A stretch of 64,000 nt of DNA from Cystobasidiopsis lactophilus (lineage: Eukaryota > Basidiomycota > Agaricostilbomycetes > Agaricostilbales > Chionosphaeraceae), in the NCBI GenBank assembly GCA_001599975.1, contig BCIO01000002.1, positions 248,001-312,000 on the forward strand, in the 5' to 3' direction. A program made the position numbers and the translations under genes. The stretch's first letter is position 1. Each line of letters starts with the position of its first letter. Below, piece after piece: positions 33,543 through 45,298 of this stretch. The notes beneath the pieces are model-generated. The model was not told where the DNA came from. It saw only the letters and a program-made list of their open reading frames with translations, and searched no databases.

Positions 33543-36500
33543 CTACTGAGCCCAATCTTCGCCAGGATACAGTCTGACGGCTTTGCCGAGAGCGTAAATC
33601 GTCCTGCGAGACCGGAATGAGGAGTCGTTGAAATTGATGAAGGTACTGCTTACCAGGAAAACAGAAAGTTGGGGTACGAGATGGCGCAGCCTGTCAACAT
33701 GAAGTGAGCTCGGCTCATGGTGGCGAAAAGAGCTCGCTTACTCTTGTTGAAGATGCCTTCAATCGCTTCCTGCACTTTGATTCAGAATCATTAAGCAATT
33801 TCGCGAAGGAAAAGAACGCACTCGGTCCCAATGGCCATCGCGCTGCTGCCGAGCCATGATGAGCCTCACGCCGCGCTTGATGGGTTCGACCACGGGGTAT
33901 TTGGCCTTCATGAGCGCTAACAGCGCCCACGAGGTGTTGGTCAACTGAGACGTCACGTTGTGTACATACTGCCCAGTCTCGCAAGACTGTTGCCCCCAGT
34001 TAGGCATATCATACTGGGGAGGAAGGAAATCGGACGCACTCGGAAGCTCTCGCCCCAGCCGCCATCTTCCATTTGACGGGCCAAGAGGAAATCGCAAGCC
34101 TTTTGGACTCTCGTCGAGGTGGCGTAGGTCTCGCCCACGCTCGCCAAGGACTCCAAGGCGAACATGGTGGCGTAGGTGAAGCAAATTCCCCAAGAACCAT
34201 CTGTGAGCGGGTCAGATCGAGTGATGGCTCGGTAACAGCGACGATGCTTACACCAGCTCCCGTCTGCTCGTTGGGCAGAGTGTATATAGCTGATGGCGCC
34301 CTTTTGCATTTGCCTGGGCGCTGTATGAGCGCCCTTCAAAAACGTCTCACGCGAATGAACGTACTTGATGTCAGCAGAGCGATAATGTGGATAGCTTTCG
34401 GTAAAGAGTGAAAGGGCCGTCAAAACCGCGGTTGTGCATTCCGGATAGCTGTAGTCGATCTGTGGAAATTACCCGTATTCAGCATTCGCGTACGCTGCTG
34501 GACAACGGCGACGCTGACCATGATTTTCCCTGCAGTGGATATCAGCTGCCTTTCCGAGTCAAGAAAAGGTCAAGCTCACCGAACACTTCCGCCGGATTCA
34601 GCAGTTCGAGATATTTCGAGCCTCGAGTCTTTTCGTAACTGGCAAACCCGCCGTCGGAGTTTTGCATGCCAAGAAGAAGATCCACCGCATGGCAGAGGCG
34701 GTCTTCGGGCACGAGTTTTGGTGTGTAGCTGGCACGTAGGGTGAGTTCACCACCGCATTCAGAGAATAGGGTACTTACTCGAGAGCTTGGAGCATTAGCA
34801 CTGATTTCAGACCTTCTGCAGTGCAATCCGACACGGTGTAGCCTTGTTCGCGGGTGCTGAACTGCGAGTCCACCTGCACGTTAGCCCAGTCGATGGAAAC
34901 GCAAGAGAAAACTTACCGGCCAAGCCCCCTTGGTAGATTGACGATATCGAGGGTGAGGTGGATCCTCTTTGATTTGACAGTCGTCAAGCCACTCCAAGGC
35001 TTTGATGAGGCTCTCCTTGTTCTCATCGCGTTCGGCCAGGCCACTCTCAACCAGAGCTTGAGTGATAAAGACGATATCCCAAAGTTCTACCATGCCCGTG
35101 AGCCAGAACAAATGATAAATTGAGGAGAAACGTACGGCTGCCGTTGGTGCCGCAGCCCATCATACCCTCGCCGCTGAGCCAGAGGAAGTCTCGGATCTTT
35201 GAGCGATGGAGCTTCATGGCTTCGCTGTTGGGACCCTCCACAATGTAGCGAGAGATCATGTTGAAAATTTTGTTGACTGGCGCCAGATCTTGGTACGAGG
35301 TGTTTTCGTCCTCTTCGACGATGTACTGGTAGGCCAGCTCGACGCCCTTGTTGCGGAAGTAGGGCAAGCACTGAACGAGATAATTTTCGTAGGCCGAGAG
35401 ACCAGCAAAGAGGGTGTCGAGAAGAAGTGGGTGTGCGGTGTAGAGATCAGCTTGCGAAATGTTGTTGCGCTGGGCCGGCCAGTTTATCGACTCGAAAGGC
35501 TGAGGGTAGAGCTCCTGTGCCGCTGTTAGCCTCGAAACACTGCAAAGTGAAGGAAAGCATACTTGACGCAACGAGAGGATCAACTTGTCGACTGGCGTTT
35601 GGAAGCGTCTGGCGAAGAGGAAGCCGAAGGGCACGTAGACTTGACGCATGTGGATCCAATAGCGCCATGGGTGCACCGGAACCCAGTCAGGAAGCAAAAG
35701 AAGTTCAGGCGGCACCACGTTGAGGCCCTCCCAGTCGTAGCAGTTCCTTTGGGGAAGGATCAGCGGAAAGGCCTCAGATGGGTAATCAAGCTCACAAGCA
35801 GGCCAGCAAGAGTTTTCCCCATGACGGTGCGGCGGCAGCTCCTCCTGAATTATTTATGAGATGTGGGTTGTGACTACATTGGGAAGGAGGCCAGCGTACC
35901 CAGGCGATGGAGCGTCTCGCGAGCTTTGACCATAGCAGGTTCATCCGGGGCGACTCCCATAAGACGCAGAATGGCATAGTTCAAGGCAGCTGTGACAGTT
36001 CAAAATCTTTTAGTTTAGTTTCTTGAGTAGCAAAGGTAGTGGCGCTACCCACTTCCATAAACTGTTGATTTCCCTTCGATGTGCCTTAAACCGAAGAACC
36101 TGAGCTGTGGAAAGCGATGCCTGGGCGCAATGGGAGCACTCACAATCCCCAGCCAGAGTCCTCTGGACCCTTTCTGCGTTGTTTGTTGAACAGGTAGCGC
36201 GAAATCTCGATCTTCCACTCCGGAGGTAAGGGCGTCTCCGTCACGTAGCACCCAATCACAATGCCGGGCAGCAAGAACAGCGGGCCGCCATACTCTCCAG
36301 ACTACGCATACCGAACTTCATTAGCAATCATAGAAGGAAGGGGGCGGGGAAGTGCGCGGACCCAATGGCCATCCGGGCTCTGCATGAGCTTGAAGTACTC
36401 GAAGCCATTCTGGGCCGCTTTCAAGGGGTCGCCGTCCGCGTCCTGGAGCATAGGTGCGTCGGTGGGCAGGCCGAGCCAGTGCTTGGACTCAAAGGACTGG

Positions 36501-36673
36501 GCCTGCTCGCGCGGGAACGGGTTCTCGCCTCGAAGCTCGTTGGCGCCCTCGGCGGCCTGGTAGTGCCACACATGCCGCCCGCTGTCGCTCGAGTCGAGGT
36601 GCCATTGAGTCAAATCGGTCGCCCCCAAGGGCGAAGGAGCGCTTTGCTGGACGCTGCCTCGACGGTCTCGCAT
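33543..36673 (-). CDS. ERG7: Lanosterol synthase (oxidosqualene cyclase)
   Basis: Cyclises 2,3-oxidosqualene to lanosterol in ergosterol synthesis, on ER or lipid-droplet membranes. The start at 36673 gives [20 protein letters not shown]. Recognisable parts are the QW-type repeats ([49 protein letters not shown]) and the catalytic acid motif [11 protein letters not shown] near 34830. The membrane-entry region [13 protein letters not shown] and the end [24 protein letters not shown] are also present. Many short introns (at least ten) interrupt it. It ends at TAG 33543-33545, convergent with DHX35. Length is about that of fungal ERG7 (near 730-760 residues). Confidence 0.94.
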
Positions 36674-36920
36674 ATTGCTCGCCGGTTTGGGTCAACAAGC
36701 ACTTTTGACTTTCAAAAGGGCTTTGCCGGTCTTAAGCGGCCGTGTCTCAATCTTCAATTATGGCATCTTAAAAGCGATTTGTAGTCTATGAGCGCCGAGA
36801 AAGAGACGCTAGACGTCCGCACTTTCTTGTGGGTTCGCCATCGACCAAGGTTCGACGTTAGCGCCGCCTTCAATGTGAGGTGTGAATGTGCGAAGATGCA
36901 ATCAATTACAAGGTGCTGCC

Positions 36921-37570
36921 TCATAGCTGCTTGTCGCCTTGCAAGGAAGGCGCCTTCTTGCCCGCGAGGTTCTTCTCTTCGAAGAGCTGTGAGAATGCCC
37001 CGAAAGCCATTAGTCCAGGATACATACGAATGTAAGAGGCACTACTCACCTTGGACAGGTCTCCTTTGGAGTGCATGTCCATGACAATGTCGCAGCCGCC
37101 GATGAACTCGCCGTCGACGTAGACCTGGGGGATGGTGGGCCACTCGGAGTACTCCTTGATGGCGTCCCTTAGTTCGGCGTCCTCGAGCACGTTGAACGTC
37201 TTGAGCTTGCTGGAGGGAATGTCGTGGAGGTCGAGGATCTGGACGACGGCCCGGCTGAAGCCGCATTGTGGCAACTGGGGAGTGCCCTTCATGAAAAGCA
37301 CGACCGGGTGCGCTTTGACCGCCTGGGGAGCACACCATAAATCTCAGCACTTTTGGACGTGCTACGAGGGGCGAAGATCAAGCGCACCTGGTCGATTTTA
37401 GATTTGACGTCCTGCGAGAGGCATCGAGCGCTGAGTAACCAGGGCTGCTGCTGGGCGGACCGGAAGACGCTCCCTCGGGCCTGGTAGCGGCTTGTGAGCT
37501 CGCATAGCTAGTGGCTAGCTAATGAGTGGAAGCAACCAACGGAGGCCTTTGCTAATTGGAAGAACGCCAT
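36921..37570 (-). CDS. GRX5: Mitochondrial monothiol glutaredoxin
   Basis: Carries Fe-S clusters in the mitochondrial matrix. The start at 37570 with a 60-nt intron (GTTGGT..TACCAG) removes an in-frame TAG and gives [20 protein letters not shown], a typical matrix presequence. After a second intron come [20 protein letters not shown] with the single active-site Cys in [24 protein letters not shown] with the cis-Pro and GG/CD glutathione-binding motifs, and the C-terminal [12 protein letters not shown] third intron lies near 36988-37049. Divergent from the large gene at 37722, 151 bp apart. Confidence 0.93.
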
Positions 37571-37721
37571 TGGATGACCGGTTCCAAAAGGTGTTCGACC
37601 AAAAGATCTGTTGACCCTCGTCAGCCTCTGCTCGCCTCTGGGTTTGGCCACTACCGGTGAGCATTATCACACACTAGTTATCGCACAACACTCAAGGGCC
37701 AACGCCAGACGCCGGCAATGC

Positions 37722-40127
37722 ATGCATCGGCTCGCTCGCTTCCCACCCCTGCGTCGACTTCGACAGGCCAGCCACGGTGACCTCGTCGCCGCGCTCACCG
37801 CCTTCACCGCTGCGCCACCACTAGAATCACTAAGAGATGGGCCGGCCGTGCGGTCGAGGCTGGTTCCGAACAAGATATGGACGCAGGAGCAGCTAGCCCT
37901 CGCAGTAGGCGAGGTGGTGGAGACCGCCGCCCGGGGGACAGACCTGCTGGCTCTGTTTCGCCTCTTCCCGCGTGAATATCTGACAAGGCACACCGCGGAC
38001 GGCGTCCTGCATCAAGCGTGCCACGAAGACGGCGTGGATCTGGCTTTTATGCGCAGCTTCCTCCGGGCTTGGACCCAATCCCACGCAGCTGTCCAGTCCA
38101 TCCCCTCCGACGCCACTCTCCACCTTCTCGCTGCCCAGCTGCCCAAAACCAACTTCAACACGCTCAGGGCCGTCTTCCTGCACTTGCAAAGGGCCGTCTC
38201 CGCCAGCAGCTTTGTGACCAAGACGCCACCCAGGGTGCTAGTTTCCCACGCCCTCGCCGTCCTCTTCGCCCACGACGACATCACGATCGACAACTATAAC
38301 GACGCCAGCAAGCTCCTCGCCTTCTTCAGGGACGTCGGCGCCCAGCCGACCTTCCGCCTCTTGCGCGCCTGCATCCACGCCTGGTTGCGGGTGCCGCTCT
38401 CCGTCCGCATGCGGAGCCGGGAGGCGCTCGCCTCGCTGCTTTCTCTCATCTACCAGGTGCCCATGGACCGTGTCCAAGCGCAGACGGAGCGGCTGTTGAG
38501 GCGGAAAAGGACGGCAGGCGTGGTGGACATGGAGCTGCGAGCCTTGGCCTCTGGGGCCAGCACTCCAAGAAGGCGCGAGCTGCTGTTAGACCTCTGCAAG
38601 TGGTACCAGGCTGCGAAGGAGCACAGGAACATGGTCGACGTCCTGGCTTGGCTCGTGCAGGTGGAAGCCCGCTTGGACCTGCTCAAGCCCGCCGCACCTG
38701 GCTTGGTTCACTCGCTCGTCGGCCCCCTCTCCACCTTTCACCCGCTTGCTCCCAACGATAGTCAAGATGACTACCACCTTCCGCTGTTTGAACATCTGCT
38801 CGATAAGGTGCTGGCCCACCCGGACTGGATCGCCTCGTTTGCCAAGGTGCCCGGCTCGACAGTGGCTGACGAGCGATCTTTGCGGCAACAGCAGATGGCA
38901 GCGACCAAGGCCGATTGGGTCGCTCTGCGGCTTTTCCAAGCGGTCCACCTCACAACGGACGACCACTGGGTTGACGCTACGTCCATTCACAAGGCCGCGA
39001 AGGCTTCCCTTCCCCGGCTCGCTTTTGCCCTCCACAAGCAGCGCCACACGTCCTGGAAAGACAACCCCAACGAGGAGTATATCTACGATGCCAAAGTCAC
39101 GGAGAGCCTGCTGGCCTGCCTTTTTCAAGCCCGCCTGCCCGAGCTGGTGCTCGAAGCTGTCGAGTGTTTCGGCGGCTATTTCCACCTATACCAGCCTCAC
39201 AAATTCTGTACCTGGCTGATCCGGGCAGCAGCGGAGGTCGATCGGCAGAACGGGTCCTCGGGCGGCGGCAAGCTCAACGAGGTGTTGCTCAAGCTGGACA
39301 AGGAGCAAGCGACGTCCCAAGAGACCGCCTTGGCGCTCGTTGACGCTTTCAAGGACGACAACGTGCTCCTCGCTCGGCTCGTCGACTGGACTTCGCCTTC
39401 CGCCTGGGCGCCGTGGGGCAACGTCGTTGCGCTGGCCGCCATGGACGCCGTTCTCGCTCGCCTAGCCACCTCTTCTGCCGGCGGCCAGCCTGCCCCAGAA
39501 TCGCTCGTCGCCCTATTGGAGAGCCAAGCTGCAGAACGAGGCCTCACCACGCCCTTTGACTACTACCGCGCCGGCCTGTTAGCCGAAGTTCGCATGGACT
39601 GCGAAGCAGCGGCCGAAGTTGCTGTGGCCACCTTTGAAAAGCGACCTTTGACGTGCTATCAAGGCTACTCGCGCTACATGGAGTCCACCTTGGTCCGCTG
39701 CGTGTCCGTCTGCCTCCGCCGGGGCCGAACCGACCGCGCGCTCGACGTCCTCCTCTCGCCCCACGTCCCTCCAGCCCTCATCTCCACCCGCCTGGTCCTC
39801 CGCACTCTCGTGTCTTCTTTGCGCCACCACGCCAGCTTTGTTGGCTCAGCGGGATTGAGCCGGGCCTTGGAGCTCGTGCCTCTGGCCGGCGAGCCCAAGA
39901 GGGTTCTGAGGCGGTCCGCTTTACTGGCGCGCGTCTTCAAGGTCGCCATCTTTTCAGAAGAAGACCCGCCAGACATGACGGCGGCTTGGGCAAGGTTGGA
40001 CGCGGTGTGGCGGCGGGTCGGGCCGTTCGTCAAATGGGAAAGGGCCAGTTCGTGCTTGGATCTGGTTGCGGGCAGGTCAGACAAGCTGGTTCACCTCGTT
40101 GGGATCTGGAAGCGAAGCCAAACCTAG
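37722..40127 (+). CDS. Large mitochondrial-targeted helical protein, unknown
   Basis: Single exon of 801 residues. The first ATG in the long frame is at 37722 and gives MHRLARFPPLRRLRQASHG, an Arg-rich amphipathic presequence. The rest is nearly all helical with repeated Leu/Ala pairs (LHLLAAQLPKTNFNTLRAVF, LLARLVDWTSPSAWAPWGN, AALISTRLVLRTL-like), in the style of PPR or HEAT-like organelle RNA factors; no clear 35-residue repeat register could be fixed. The lack of introns is odd in this intron-rich window. A role in mitochondrial gene expression is possible but only inferred. Confidence 0.75.
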   Translation: MHRLARFPPLRRLRQASHGDLVAALTAFTAAPPLESLRDGPAVRSRLVPNKIWTQEQLALAVGEVVETAARGTDLLALFRLFPREYLTRHTADGVLHQACHEDGVDLAFMRSFLRAWTQSHAAVQSIPSDATLHLLAAQLPKTNFNTLRAVFLHLQRAVSASSFVTKTPPRVLVSHALAVLFAHDDITIDNYNDASKLLAFFRDVGAQPTFRLLRACIHAWLRVPLSVRMRSREALASLLSLIYQVPMDRVQAQTERLLRRKRTAGVVDMELRALASGASTPRRRELLLDLCKWYQAAKEHRNMVDVLAWLVQVEARLDLLKPAAPGLVHSLVGPLSTFHPLAPNDSQDDYHLPLFEHLLDKVLAHPDWIASFAKVPGSTVADERSLRQQQMAATKADWVALRLFQAVHLTTDDHWVDATSIHKAAKASLPRLAFALHKQRHTSWKDNPNEEYIYDAKVTESLLACLFQARLPELVLEAVECFGGYFHLYQPHKFCTWLIRAAAEVDRQNGSSGGGKLNEVLLKLDKEQATSQETALALVDAFKDDNVLLARLVDWTSPSAWAPWGNVVALAAMDAVLARLATSSAGGQPAPESLVALLESQAAERGLTTPFDYYRAGLLAEVRMDCEAAAEVAVATFEKRPLTCYQGYSRYMESTLVRCVSVCLRRGRTDRALDVLLSPHVPPALISTRLVLRTLVSSLRHHASFVGSAGLSRALELVPLAGEPKRVLRRSALLARVFKVAIFSEEDPPDMTAAWARLDAVWRRVGPFVKWERASSCLDLVAGRSDKLVHLVGIWKRSQT

Positions 40128-40435
40128 GCTATAATACCGTTGCCCTTTTACCATGCACGCACCGGCCCTCTTGTTTGCGACGCGTGACCGCGAGGAATGC
40201 CGGCGGCGCCTTCGCCTTGGTTTTTTGCCCATCCACCATCTCACGCTCTTTGTTTGGCTCTGTTTCTTTCTATCGCTCTTCAGCACCAATCCACCACTCG
40301 TTCAAAACCTAGCCCTTGCCTCCCCGGCTGCCGTCTTCCCGCCAGATTTGCTTTCTTCAAGTTCGCGCGCCGATCTTGTTTTTCCCGCCCTCGCCTTCTT
40401 CACATTAAAACTCCTGTTCGCCTGTAACAGTCAAG

Positions 40436-41396
40436 ATGCTACTAGCTACTGCTGCTGCTGTTTTGGCCAGCCTGGCATCGGTGAGCTTGGTCCTCGAAGC
40501 ATCCGAAACGCGTGTTTATTGGTCCACGGGAAAATCGAAGGTCGTGCAAGCCACTATCGCCCCCACCTCTCCTGTTGCGACAACAGTCTGCGTTGGCGGT
40601 GTTGTGAGTCGAAATTTACCTTCAAATCGTTCAGAATGCGCGCTGACGTTTGCTTTCGAAAACAGGGTGAGTTTTGATGTGCCCTTGGCGTGTTTTGGGC
40701 ACCCAAACTCAGCTCGGTCTTCTCTCTTTGCAGCTTGCACGATCAGCTGGATCGACAATGGGATTGCGCCTCTTATTAATGCCTTCGGGCGGACGAACGT
40801 CGGGCTTTACGTTGGCTCGACCACCCAGCAAACGCTCATTCAAAATCTGGGCAACATGCGCGTTGATAATGTTGACACCTTTGACGCCACTTTCGACCCG
40901 ACCATTGGTCCGGATGGTGCTTTCTACTTTATTCGGTTCCAGTCGCTCGCGGGAGTGGACGCTGCCGGACAGCCTCTCCAGGCATTTTCTTCTCTTTTCA
41001 CGTGAGTCTCTAGGCCTAGGCAAAACACCGAGACTTGATGCCAACTTGTGAATGCTCTTCAGCCTGGCCGGTATGACCGGCGAGCTCACGGCAGCAGCCT
41101 CGGCGCAAGTAGCGGCCTTGACCTCAACAAGCGTTATTGTGCCGTCGACATCGACCTCGGTCATTCTGGCCACCACAGTTGTCACATCATCTGCACCGAC
41201 CACTTCAGCTGTCAACACGGCAACAGCCTCGCTAAGCGCCAACGTGTTTGCCCCCTCGTCTGGTGCTGAGCATCAAACTGTCGGCTTGGTTAGTTCCTCT
41301 TTGCTAGGGCATTCCTCGACCTGAAGTACTGACTAGCACCTGTTTCAACAGAGTGTGCTGTTCTTTGCGTGCTTGATCACCCTGTGGCTGATGTAG
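40436..41396 (+). CDS. Secreted Ser/Thr-rich GPI-anchored protein (Kre9/Knh1-like domain)
   Basis: Cell-surface protein. It starts with a signal peptide (MLLATAAAVLASLASVSLV). The middle matches the Ser-Thr-rich GPI-anchored family (PF10342 style): CTISWIDNGIAPLINAFGRT, NVGLYVGSTTQQTLIQNLGN, IGPDGAFYFIRFQSLAG. After an intron at about 41002-41061 comes a Ser/Thr/Val-rich stalk, and after another near 41289-41351 a short hydrophobic tail SVLFFACLITLWLM, as needed for GPI attachment. The 5' part has one or two introns between 40600 and 40735 whose borders I could not settle. Ends at TAG 41394-41396. Confidence 0.82.
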
Positions 41397-41696
41397 AGGA
41401 TGGGGAGCATGTGCTGTTTCTGTCTCGATGTCCAGTACATCCGCCATTCTACCATCGGCTTTCACGGACATTTGCCTACGTAGACCACTTTGCATCCTTA
41501 GCATAATTCATATCCTATAGCAAAACCCCGACTATGCACCACAGGCGCCTGCGACATTTGTCATCAGCATGCCGACTGAGTCGCCACGTTTCTTCAGCCT
41601 CCGCGGCGACAGCGTCACAAAAAGCGCATTAAACTTGTTGGAGACCTACAACCAATCCTTCTCCAGTTATTTCCAAAATGCGAGCATAGTCAGTTC

Positions 41697-42433
41697 ATGC
41701 AAAATTGGTGGCGAATTCGGCGCTCAAGCAAAGCCTTCCGAACAGCTTCTATGACAACATCGAGGGCGACCAGCGCCTCAAGCATGACAGCGGCCGGGCT
41801 GTCCCATTGGCCAAGCTGGCTGAGCTGGGCGTGATTGCGAAAGAGAACGTCACCTTGGAGCAAGTCGACGAAATCGCCGCCGCTCGAGGCTACAAGTGCC
41901 GCGACGAAATCACAGTTTCCAAAGAGGGCTTGGGCGACCTGTACGAGTCGTGCGTACTGTTTTTATTGCATTCTGTCTCTTCAACTCTGAGAAAGTTGCG
42001 TCGCAGCAAGCTGAAGATGTTCTTCGAGGAGGTGAGCGCTCACCCGGCGGCGGCTTTATGGCCTTGACTGAAGCACGGTGCCCACAGCATCTGCACGAGG
42101 ACGAAGAGATCCGATGGATCAGGGACGGTAGCGGTTTCTTCGACGTCAGGGACTCGACCGACTCGGAGTGGATTCGGGTGGCGATGGAGAAGGACGATTT
42201 GATGATTCTCCCCGCCGGTATCTACCACCGTGGGTGCGCTCATGCCAGCTTACACGCCGGTTTTAACTTTCCCGTCAGGCTTCACCTTGGACGAGGGCAA
42301 TTTCACCAAGTCCGCCCGTCTCTTCCAGGAGCAGCCCAAATGGACGCCGCTGCCCCGGGCCAACCCCGAGACCGACAGCAACCCGTATCGAGCTCAATAC
42401 GTGTCCGAGTTCAGACGACCCATCGCTGTTTAA
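41697..42433 (+). CDS. ADI1: Acireductone dioxygenase
   Basis: Fe/Ni dioxygenase of the methionine salvage pathway, acting on acireductone. The likely first exon is very short (ATG at 41697, MQN), joined over a 42-nt intron to [18 protein letters not shown]. Then come [13 protein letters not shown], intron, KLKMFFEE, intron, [20 protein letters not shown] with the metal ligands HxHxxxE, and [13 protein letters not shown] with the fourth ligand His. After an intron it runs [20 protein letters not shown] to the end FRRPIAV. All joints match the family. The 5' end is the least certain part. Only 22 bp separate its stop from the next start. Confidence 0.92.
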
Positions 42434-42455
42434 TTACCATGACCTTGTAAATTAC

Positions 42456-44061
42456 ATGAAAAATGGCGCCAGCGAGAAGTTGGCCCCTCTTGCTGTGACG
42501 GCGACTGAAAATGGACATCAGCAGCATCATCTCGTCCCAGCCCCTCTACGTTTCTGTTCACTTCTCTTCTGGCGCCACGAGTAACTTGTGAGGAGATAGC
42601 GCCCTTCAGACGGCCCTCGCTCACTTGGGCATGTCGACCACAGCCACTACTTTTTCCTAAGAGAGAACTGCCGCTGCGACAAATGCGTGCACGACCATAC
42701 CCAACAGAGACTTTTGGATCCTTTCAAAGTGCGTTGGCACAGTTTTCGCACTGCCGTTTGCCCATGATCCTGAACCCCGCTCTTTCCTTTGCCGCAGATC
42801 CCCTTGGACATAAAGCCTCAATCAACCGAGAGCACTTCGACAGGGCTACAAGTTACATGTGAATAGATTTCCTCACACGATAGACCGCGCTGAACAAGGC
42901 CGGCAGGGCCTGACGGACACTTGTCGAATTATCCGTCTTCGTGGCTGGCTGAGAACGCTTACCAGCCTGCCGTCCTGAAGCCCTCCAAGCCCGAAGATAT
43001 GCTTCAACAAGTGCTCTGGGATGCTGAAGAAGGCGCCAAGTTAGATCCTGAAGTCGATTACGAGGCTATAATGAAAGGCGACGAAGGAGTGTGGGAGTGG
43101 ATCAAGAAAGTCGTATGTGTGCCTTATGCCTTCGCACCCGCCTACGCTTACAGGTGTTATGATAGCAAATCTATGGCTTCTGCTTCGTCAAGGGCTGCCC
43201 GGTTACCGAAGAGGCCACCGAAGCTTTGGCCCGGCGCATTTGCTTCATCCGTGAAACGCATTATGGCGCTTTCTGGGCTTTCCAGGACGACTTTGAACAT
43301 TCAGACTTGGCCTACTCGAGCGTACCGCTTAACTCGCACACCGATACCACCTATTTTCAAGATCCGGTCAAGCTGCAGATGTTCCATCTTTTGTCTGCGC
43401 GGTCGACGCACACTGGCGGACACTCGACGCTTGTCGACGGCTTTCGCTGCGCACGGATCATGAAGAAATCGCACCCAGTTTGCTATAAGCTGCTGTCGAC
43501 TTTGCCCGTTCCAGCCCACGCGTCAGGAGGCGACACCACTCTCTTTCGGCCTCAGATCGACCGCCCAGTCCTAGAGCACGATCATGATGGTAACCTAGTT
43601 GTCATCCGGTTCAACAGCGATGACCGGGGCCTAGTAGGCAAGGGGCCGCTTTGGCAAGGCATTGTCGAGATGGAAAACGGCGACCGGCTGGACAAAGTGA
43701 CGGCTTTCTATCGGGCCATTCGCGTTTGGGATGGACTACTGAGGGACCCGGAAAACCTGTACGAGTTCCCCATGGAACCGTCGCGGCCCTTTATCTTCGA
43801 CAATGTTCGCGTGCTGCATGGGCGCACCGGTTTTACAGGAAAGAGGGTAAGTTTTTAGGCTTGTCATCTGCGTAGTATCACTTGATTAATGATGAGGGCC
43901 CGTCAGAGACTTTGCGGTGCTTGTGAGATTCCGTCTTCGCTAGCCATCACCGTGATACACTTCTCATGCTACTTTTTCGCTTAGATCTGAATGGCGACGA
44001 CTACTACAATCGAATCAGGCGAGCAGGCGTTCCGCTTTCACTTTGCTATATCTCAAGCTGA
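42456..44061 (+). CDS. Trimethyllysine dioxygenase (carnitine biosynthesis)
   Basis: Fe(II)/2-oxoglutarate dioxygenase of the TMLH/BBOX family; the sequence around the active site is closer to trimethyllysine dioxygenase. The N-terminal zinc-binding part is HYFFLRENCRCDKCVHDHTQ, then after introns IPLDIKPQST and TWPDGHLSNYPSSWLAENAY. The catalytic part has CFIRETHYGAFWAFQ, LNSHTDTTYFQDPVKLQMFH (His and Asp ligands), TGGHSTLVDGFRCA and VRVLHGRTGFTGKRRLCGAY with the third ligand His. The last exon ends VPLSLCYISS at TGA 44059-44061. A first intron of 54 or 60 nt near 42553-42612 removes two in-frame stops. Gamma-butyrobetaine dioxygenase is the alternative. Confidence 0.88.
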
Positions 44062-44379
44062 AAAGTCTGACTTCATAGAACCTTGGCTCGGAAGTTCGAA
44101 CCCAGCCAAGCAGCGGCCTAGCTCTCTCGTGTTGTCCGCGTGGAACTAAGAGCCTTTCGTTTCCACCCCCACGACCAAATAGGTGTGCGCTAGTGAGAGT
44201 CCACATGTCCTTGCAGTGCAAGCCCACTTTCTGTTATGGACAACGACGTGAGAAAGTACGAAAAAGACTGCTGTTTACATGTGCTTTGTATCAAGAGGGT
44301 CGAGTAGGCAAGTTGTTCAACCTGGTGAACTTGTCAGATATGATGGCTGGGCGGACGTGTCGTCTTGAAAGAAAAAAAC

Positions 44380-45298
44380 TCACGCATTCTCCTCTGCTGA
44401 GGCTTCCATCCCCAAGTGTTCCAGCTTCGGTAGCACGACATCTCTCCAAGCCATCAAGCAGACCTGGAGAAGTGTCAGCCTGAGATTACTTTGGCTTCTG
44501 CAAGCACGCTCACCTGATCCAGCGAAGGACAGTTCCCCTTCTTCATATCCCTCTCAGCAATCTTGACCAGCCTGCCGACATACGATGAATTTTGGTGCCA
44601 TGCAGACCATCGCTGATCGTGTATAGATTGACGCTCGATCTTGGAAGCATTTGCCTATTGGGCGCGCGCTCAATAGGGAAATATGACAATAATAGAACGT
44701 AGCGACTGACCAACTCCATCTTGAACTCGTCGGCAAGTTGGTACACGAAGTCGACATACTGCAAGAACAAGTCGTAGCAGCGAAGAGAAGAATGGGTCGG
44801 TGGATTTGAAGACGAAGCCGCGAGTTTGCTGGCCTGTCGGATACGAACGACACCATTGTAGACCTCCCTGATCTCAAAACATGAGCCCAACTCTCTTGTA
44901 AAGTTCTCAAGATAGAGCGGTAGCTTGCGTGTAGGCTGGGCGAAGAGTAGTCAATTAATATTGTTGGTTACAATACCGAAGCGGTGCACTGGACTCACCA
45001 TTCATGTAGTCTTCAGTAGATATTCCGTTTCCTTTGAGAACAGATCGAATGGCCGCAAACGACAAGGGCAGATCTTCTCGAACAGAAGTAGAGGTCGACA
45101 ATGACATCGCGGACTCGCGGCTCGGAAACAGGAAGGCTGGAAGGGGTTAGGCACTCTTGGCTTGCAATCGGCGACAAGCAGCGCACAAAAACCAGCCAAC
45201 AAGATCACAAAGAGCAGCGAGGAATGAAACCACGTAAAGGGGTTGTGTCCGGGAAGCGAAGGTTTGATGATGTACCAGGCCCTCCTGCCAACCAGCAT
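44380..45298 (-). CDS. Unknown membrane-protein family, copy 1
   Basis: Paralogue of the gene at 49383-50308. Shared parts: a hydrophobic N-terminal segment (SSLLFVILLAGFCALLVADC), LPLSFAAIRSVLKGNGISTE (copy 2: LSLSFAVIRAVLLDGEQVTS), FLQYVDFVYQLADEFKMEL (copy 2: LYLRYLDFVYKLAIEAKLQL), and the last exon VCLMAWRDVVLPKLEHLGME. Introns sit at the same places (near 44660-44705 and 44465-44515). Between the membrane segment and the SFAAIRS part the frame changes without a clear intron near 45130, so this copy may be damaged or its first exon may differ. Function unknown. Confidence 0.5.

Noticed and set aside
44020-44190. B-box-like GGGTTCGAACTTCC on the minus strand as a tRNA
   Set aside because: No matching A box, acceptor stem or anticodon arm could be formed; part of it overlaps the end of the trimethyllysine dioxygenase gene.
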